The notes under the pieces were generated by a model. It was not told where the DNA came from. It ran no database searches and saw only the letters and a list, made by a program, of their open reading frames with translations. DNA of 64,000 bases from UBA1952 sp965246905. Its GTDB lineage: Bacteria > Bacteroidota > Bacteroidia > Chitinophagales > Chitinophagaceae. The stretch covers positions 67,984 to 131,983 of the forward strand of contig CBDFFZ010000033.1 of assembly GCA_965246905.1 (NCBI GenBank), given 5' to 3'. The position numbers and the translations under genes are program-made. The stretch's first letter is position 1. Each line of letters starts with the position of its first letter. Below are positions 60,609 through 64,000 of the stretch, piece by piece.

Positions 60609-62471
60609 CTAGGAATTGTTAAACTTTATAAATTCATAAATTTTTTCGGTCAATTTTTTAGCCTCACTTGATAAATCGTTGTAATTTTTCAAATTATCTA
60701 CAGCGGCTATTGCAAAAGGACCTTTTGGACTAATTGTACCAGCTTTGAAATTCTTTTTTTTGAACTGAACATGAGCTTTAATAAAAGTTCCTAAATATTC
60801 ATCTTCATGTGGTTGAATTGAGAAAGAAGGTTTGAATTTCGGTTCAAATTTGCCCCAAAGAGACTCTATAGTAGATTTGAGAGTTGATTTTGTAAGTAAG
60901 TTTTCTATTTCTCGTACATTCAGTCTATAGTAATTCTTGCCTAGTACAGCACGAAGTTTTGTGTTTCGGACTGATTTTGCTTTTGGTTTACCTGATGCGG
61001 TCACATCCAGATCACTCTTTAGACCGTCTGAATCTGCAATCAAGAATAGTTTTGCACATAGTCTCTCAGGATTTATGCCCTTTTTTTCTTCCTCATCAAG
61101 AAATGTATAGTGCGTAATGTTATTTCCACCATATTCAACAAACGAATAGTGATAATCTTCCTTATAGGGTCTTCCCGCATTATCTTTATTTAATAGCTCT
61201 AAAAATTTTCTTATATACAACCTGTCGGAAATACCTTCAACCCAAATTGTGCAGTTTGTAAGAAATACAGAAGAAACTCTAGCGCCAATTAGCTCTAGGA
61301 TTTGGTTGGTGTAAGTTGAAATGTTTTCGATTGTGAAGGTTTTACCGCTTGCATCATTAATACTTTCTTTAAAAGTGAAGACAGAAATGTTTGCATAGTC
61401 AAAAGTTGTATCCAGTAAGTGATTCGAATGGGTAGAAATAAAGAATTGAAATTTTGCTAAATCGCATTTGCGTAATGTTTCGATAAACAATCTTTGAAGA
61501 CCAGGATGTAGATGAGTTTCAGGCTCTTCATAAAATACAATTACGTCATCATCATTGTAAAAAAATAGGGGATAAGTGAGGATTATAATTGATTGTATCC
61601 CATCACCCAGACTAAAAATCGGTCTTTCATCGTCCTCATTATCGCCTAATCTAATATGCAATACATCACTATTGTACCTAGGTATAAGGCTAAATGTTTG
61701 ACCATTAAAAAAGTTGTCAGAGATAAATTTTTCGAACTTAGCTATTTTTTGACGGTCAGACAAAGAGCCTAGCAATAGTCTTTGAACCTCTCTATAAAGA
61801 TGTAACCCAGTAACAACTTTAGAAGATTCTTCCGATATTTTTAAATGCTCTCCTTCAGTAAAATAATCATGTATAGTGCGAGCAGAATAGTTATCAATAT
61901 CACCATCAAATTTACCGTTATTTATTACTTGAATAGGTCGTAGACCCCGCAAAACCGGTACATATATTTTCTTTGGTATTGTCGGTTTAATATCGCCATT
62001 AGGTAATAATTCAAGAACCTTTTCAACTAATGAATAAAGCATTCGTCTTGCATAGATAAAATCGGGTTGTTGGGCTTGGCCAGGGCCGATTCCAAGAAAA
62101 AAATTGTATAGATTACTGACTTCCGTCCAAATATTAACTATGGTAGTTTGATGGTGCCAGTAACCAATAGCTTTGAGGGCTGCTACTCGGGAGATATTAC
62201 CATACATTGACCAATTTTGTTCAGCAAACTTTGTGCTTACACTTTTGGCCGCTTCAATGAGTTTGATTAAATATTCATCAACTCTATAGAAATCTTTATT
62301 CCTACCGATGAATTTTAGATCGTATCTCACGAACAATTCTCTCAAGAAAAAACTTTTCCCTGAGTTATTTCTTCCTATCAGCAGGTTTATGCTAGATAAA
62401 TTTTTTATTTCAGCTTTACCATCGATACTATATCGCTTAAGCTCACCGTCTAAACAAACTTCTGAATACAT
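60609..62471 (-). CDS. OLD-family ATPase with TOPRIM nuclease domain, putative anti-phage effector
   Basis: A 620-residue protein started at ATG 62471 (MYSEVCLDGELKRYSIDGKA); a longer frame to 62576 overlaps the integrase remnant. Walker A is LIGRNNSGKS (31-40), an ABC-type signature FSLGDGIQS (286-294), Walker B DVIVFYEEPETHLHPG (309-324) and the switch STHSNHLLD (346-354). A TOPRIM region follows with TIWVEGISDRLYIRKFL (408-424) and LFLIADSDG (475-483), giving the Glu and Asp-x-Asp needed for metal-dependent cleavage. It matches stand-alone (class 1-like) overcoming-lysogenization-defect nucleases; no UvrD-like helicase of the Gabija type is adjacent. The DNA is visibly AT-richer than its neighbours. 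Role in phage defence is inferred from the family. Confidence 0.85.
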   Translation of the reverse strand: MYSEVCLDGELKRYSIDGKAEIKNLSSINLLIGRNNSGKSFFLRELFVRYDLKFIGRNKDFYRVDEYLIKLIEAAKSVSTKFAEQNWSMYGNISRVAALKAIGYWHHQTTIVNIWTEVSNLYNFFLGIGPGQAQQPDFIYARRMLYSLVEKVLELLPNGDIKPTIPKKIYVPVLRGLRPIQVINNGKFDGDIDNYSARTIHDYFTEGEHLKISEESSKVVTGLHLYREVQRLLLGSLSDRQKIAKFEKFISDNFFNGQTFSLIPRYNSDVLHIRLGDNEDDERPIFSLGDGIQSIIILTYPLFFYNDDDVIVFYEEPETHLHPGLQRLFIETLRKCDLAKFQFFISTHSNHLLDTTFDYANISVFTFKESINDASGKTFTIENISTYTNQILELIGARVSSVFLTNCTIWVEGISDRLYIRKFLELLNKDNAGRPYKEDYHYSFVEYGGNNITHYTFLDEEEKKGINPERLCAKLFLIADSDGLKSDLDVTASGKPKAKSVRNTKLRAVLGKNYYRLNVREIENLLTKSTLKSTIESLWGKFEPKFKPSFSIQPHEDEYLGTFIKAHVQFKKKNFKAGTISPKGPFAIAAVDNLKNYNDLSSEAKKLTEKIYEFIKFNNS

Positions 62472-62505
62472 GTTCCGATAATAAGGTACGATATATAGGC
62501 CAATA

Positions 62506-63626
62506 TCACTTTTGAAATTTTTTACCACACGTATAGTCCAATATAGTATGTTTTCTCTCGTCAAGAAAATAAGCATTTAATCCGCTTATGTAGTCTTGTG
62601 TCTGTAGTACTGTTGCATGTTTATTATGTCTCTGCAGCCACTCCCAATCAATATTCCCTTTATTGTTTTCTACAAAATCCACATTAAAAGTATGCTTCAA
62701 TCCGTATAAATTTTTTGACTTATCCAAGCCAATCTTTTCCCGGTGCTTTATCTAGATATTGGATGCATAAGTTCCATTGAAATATGGCTTGGCAGATGGG
62801 TTACACTGCTCTCCGAAAATGTAATAATCAGGAGGTAACTTATCAATACCCGCTTTGATCAGCGCATGGTAAAGCGCATCCAGTACCTGAACATAGTTGG
62901 ATGGATAATCCATTCTTGGAATTGTATCAGGCTATATGGATTGTGCGGCCGGTAAAATCAATATCCTTTACTTGCAGGCGGTGCAGCTCGATCGGCCAGA
63001 TGCATGTGTAGTACTTGCATAGCATGAAGAGGTACAGCCCGGGGTTGTATTTTTTATAGTACGCAAACGCTAGCTCTTTTTCTTCATACGTGAGCGGAGG
63101 GTACTTGCCTGTCTCATTCTTGATTTCATCAACTCGGTATTGCTAGTCATAACCTGTTGAATCCATTCGTAGCGAGCGTGTATCCAGCCGGTGATCTTCT
63201 CAACTGCCCAAAGATTTTTGTTAACGGTTTTGCTAGCCTTGCCCGCGTCCTGCAGGAATTTCGCAAAAGCTTTTAGGAAACGAGTATCCAATTGCTTTGG
63301 TGTACTACCGGCAAACTTAGGAGCTTGTTTGTAGAACGCTTTTAGATTGTAATTAAGCTGGCTGAAAGCTACGTGCGAACTTTTTTCTAGTTCAGGACCC
63401 TTGTTGCTGATTTCGAGCCATTCAGTGCATGGCTTAGCCGCCTCCGCAACTGATATTTTGAGTTCAGTGGTTTCGTCCAGGTAATCGAAATTCTTGTTAC
63501 GAATTTTAAAAGTGACATTCAGTTCATCGCACAGGTCCTGTAGGATCTTCTTTCTGAAGTCACGATCAAGGCCTTTAAAGCCGATGCGGGCCTTCTTCCG
63601 GAAGTATTTTCCCTGCGTACGCGACT
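62506..63626 (-). pseudogene. Tyrosine recombinase/integrase, decayed
   Basis: Pieces of one integrase lie in order on the minus strand. The N-terminal core-binding part runs to TAG at 63070 (for example VAFSQLNYNLKAFYKQAPKF). After a shift, YPPLTYEEKELAFAYYKKYN and CKYYTCIWPIELHRLQVKDI follow to TGA at 62927. After another shift a third piece runs through an in-frame TAG (62752-62754) to the C-terminal YGLKHTFNVDFVENNKG and the tyrosine block KHATVLQTQDYISGL. The box I arginine is replaced by Trp (CIWPIEL, TGG for CGG). Several lesions make this certainly non-functional. It points away from the adjacent tRNA-Leu, as integrases of tRNA-inserted islands do. Confidence 0.88.
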
Positions 63627-63745
63627 AAAAATGGTATTGCACGAACTATTCCTGGTCTCCATCATACACTTTTGCTCGCTTAAATGGCTGCGTTTGGAAT
63701 AGGAGATCAGCGGAGGTTTTTTTGTCCGGGTTGGTTTAGCAAATG

Positions 63746-63771
63746 AAAAAACCCGCGCCGGGCGCGGGTTT
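63746..63771 (-). terminator. tRNA-Leu terminator
   Basis: AACCCGCGCC and GGGCGCGGGTT form a GC-rich stem with a T-run on the minus strand, starting 6 nt beyond the tRNA 3' end. Confidence 0.88.
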
Positions 63772-63776
63772 CAAAG

Positions 63777-63860
63777 TGCGGCAAAGGAGATTCGAACTCC
63801 CACGCCTGTTACAGCGCTACCACCTCAAAGTAGTGCGTCTACCAGTTTCGCCATCGCCGC
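63777..63860 (-). tRNA. tRNA-Leu (anticodon GAG)
   Basis: An 84-nt class II tRNA. The acceptor stem GCGGCGA/TTGCCGC, D-arm, anticodon stem CTACT/GGTAG with loop TTGAGGT (anticodon GAG), long variable arm (CGCTGTAACAGGCG) and the T-arm GGAG TTCGAAT CTCC all fold. The CCA end is not encoded. Its 3' end faces the decayed integrase, a typical insertion target. Confidence 0.97.
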
Positions 63861-63876
63861 ATTTTTCTTGGGATGG

Positions 63877-63907
63877 CAAATGTAGGGCGTAAAACGGAAA
63901 GTGCAAA
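63877..63907 (-). promoter_or_regulatory. tRNA-Leu promoter
   Basis: TTTG at 63907-63904 and TACATTTG at 63884-63877 on the minus strand, exactly 19 nt apart: a perfect Bacteroidota promoter starting transcription just before the tRNA. Confidence 0.8.
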
Positions 63908-64000
63908 GCTGTATCTTATAATTTCAGGCAACAGCTCTTTGATTATTGGCTGAGCAGCGCCGAGCCTGTGGTATTGCTACCATAAGTTAACGCCTCCAAT

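Noticed and set aside
60609..62576. Gabija (GajAB) system
   Set aside because: The OLD-type protein fits a GajA-like ATPase/TOPRIM, but no UvrD-like GajB helicase lies on either side.
60000..63777. Search for a second attachment site (direct repeat of the tRNA-Leu 3' end)
   Set aside because: No convincing copy of the tRNA 3' end was found left of the OLD gene; a 10-base match near 55704 is within chance.
63943..64000. Minus frame ending ...TYGSNTTGSALLSQ then TAA at the window edge
   Set aside because: Could be the 3' end of a gene beyond the window, but only 18 codons are visible and nothing can be recognised.

Overview
The window is chromosomal DNA of a Bacteroidota bacterium, most likely in or near the Chitinophagaceae. 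The signs are a secreted PKD protein with a type IX secretion (gliding-type) C-terminal sorting domain, a TonB-dependent receptor with a carboxypeptidase-regulatory N-terminal domain, a LolD-type ATPase, promoters of the Bacteroidota form (TTTG, about 19-20 nt, TAnnTTTG), few Shine-Dalgarno sequences, several TTG starts and dense intergenic palindromic repeats. This is inferred from gene content; no marker-gene comparison was possible.

Layout. 1-8.1 kb (mostly minus): the N-terminal part of a B12-binding radical SAM protein, a DUF885 lipoprotein, a LolD-like ATPase, a DUF2795 acidic protein, a RelE-type toxin-antitoxin pair whose toxin is frameshifted, an ECF sigma factor with a small membrane protein, Hsp20 with another membrane protein, a membrane-anchored HExxH protein and truB. 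8.2-11.3 kb: DAHP synthase/chorismate mutase, aroE and a phosphosulfolactate synthase. 11.5-14.5 kb: a ppk1-ppx pair. 15.2-22.5 kb: ahcY, a MutS-like membrane ATPase, the rpmH-rnpA-yidD cluster, DinB and SRPBCC proteins, an enoyl-CoA hydratase and a universal stress protein. 22.8-26 kb: the PKD/T9SS protein, a DnaJ-domain membrane protein and tatA. 26.6-32.4 kb: a minus-strand run of envelope genes (LTA-synthase-like sulfatase, YfiT/DinB, DUF3298 lipoprotein, MgtC, polysaccharide deacetylase). 32.6-34.5 kb: a family 2 glycosyltransferase and UvsE. 34.8-38.2 kb: a conserved-looking operon of HU, a TPR protein, a 29-residue mS38-like basic protein and RNase G. 38.5-44.4 kb: heme A synthase, a patatin-like membrane protein, and hutH with a glycosyltransferase. 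45.2-52.6 kb: gyrB, a VOC protein, DUF6526, fabG, hemW, an Omp85-type barrel and an acyl-CoA-binding protein. 52.7-60 kb: a VIT/vWA/DUF2135 protein, a cold-shock protein, a repeat-rich gene-free kilobase, a TonB-dependent receptor and a secreted helical-repeat protein.

The right end (60.5-63.9 kb) looks like the stump of a mobile island. An AT-rich OLD-family ATPase/TOPRIM gene, probably an anti-phage effector, is followed by a wrecked tyrosine integrase (frameshifts, a stop codon and loss of the box I arginine). Next to that lies a tRNA-Leu(GAG) gene with a canonical promoter and terminator. The island was probably captured at the tRNA 3' end, with its integration machinery decaying while the putative defence gene stayed open.

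The most unusual signal outside genes is a set of four tandem arrays in gene-free DNA (about 701-826, 14663-14861, 44595-44745 and 56553-56863). Their sequences are unrelated, but all have a period of exactly 21 bp or 42 bp with no indels seen. Twenty-one base pairs is two turns of B-DNA and also seven codons, so the arrays could be helically phased binding sites or remnants of heptad-repeat peptides. Other dispersed families are also present: a 29-bp GTAGAGACGTTGCA palindrome (four copies), a CTTTGTCATCCCGCAGGGAT inverted repeat (three copies), a paired TCATGCTGAACTTGTTTCAG element, and a structured 3'-flanking element containing GGGATAGYAGTGGAAA.
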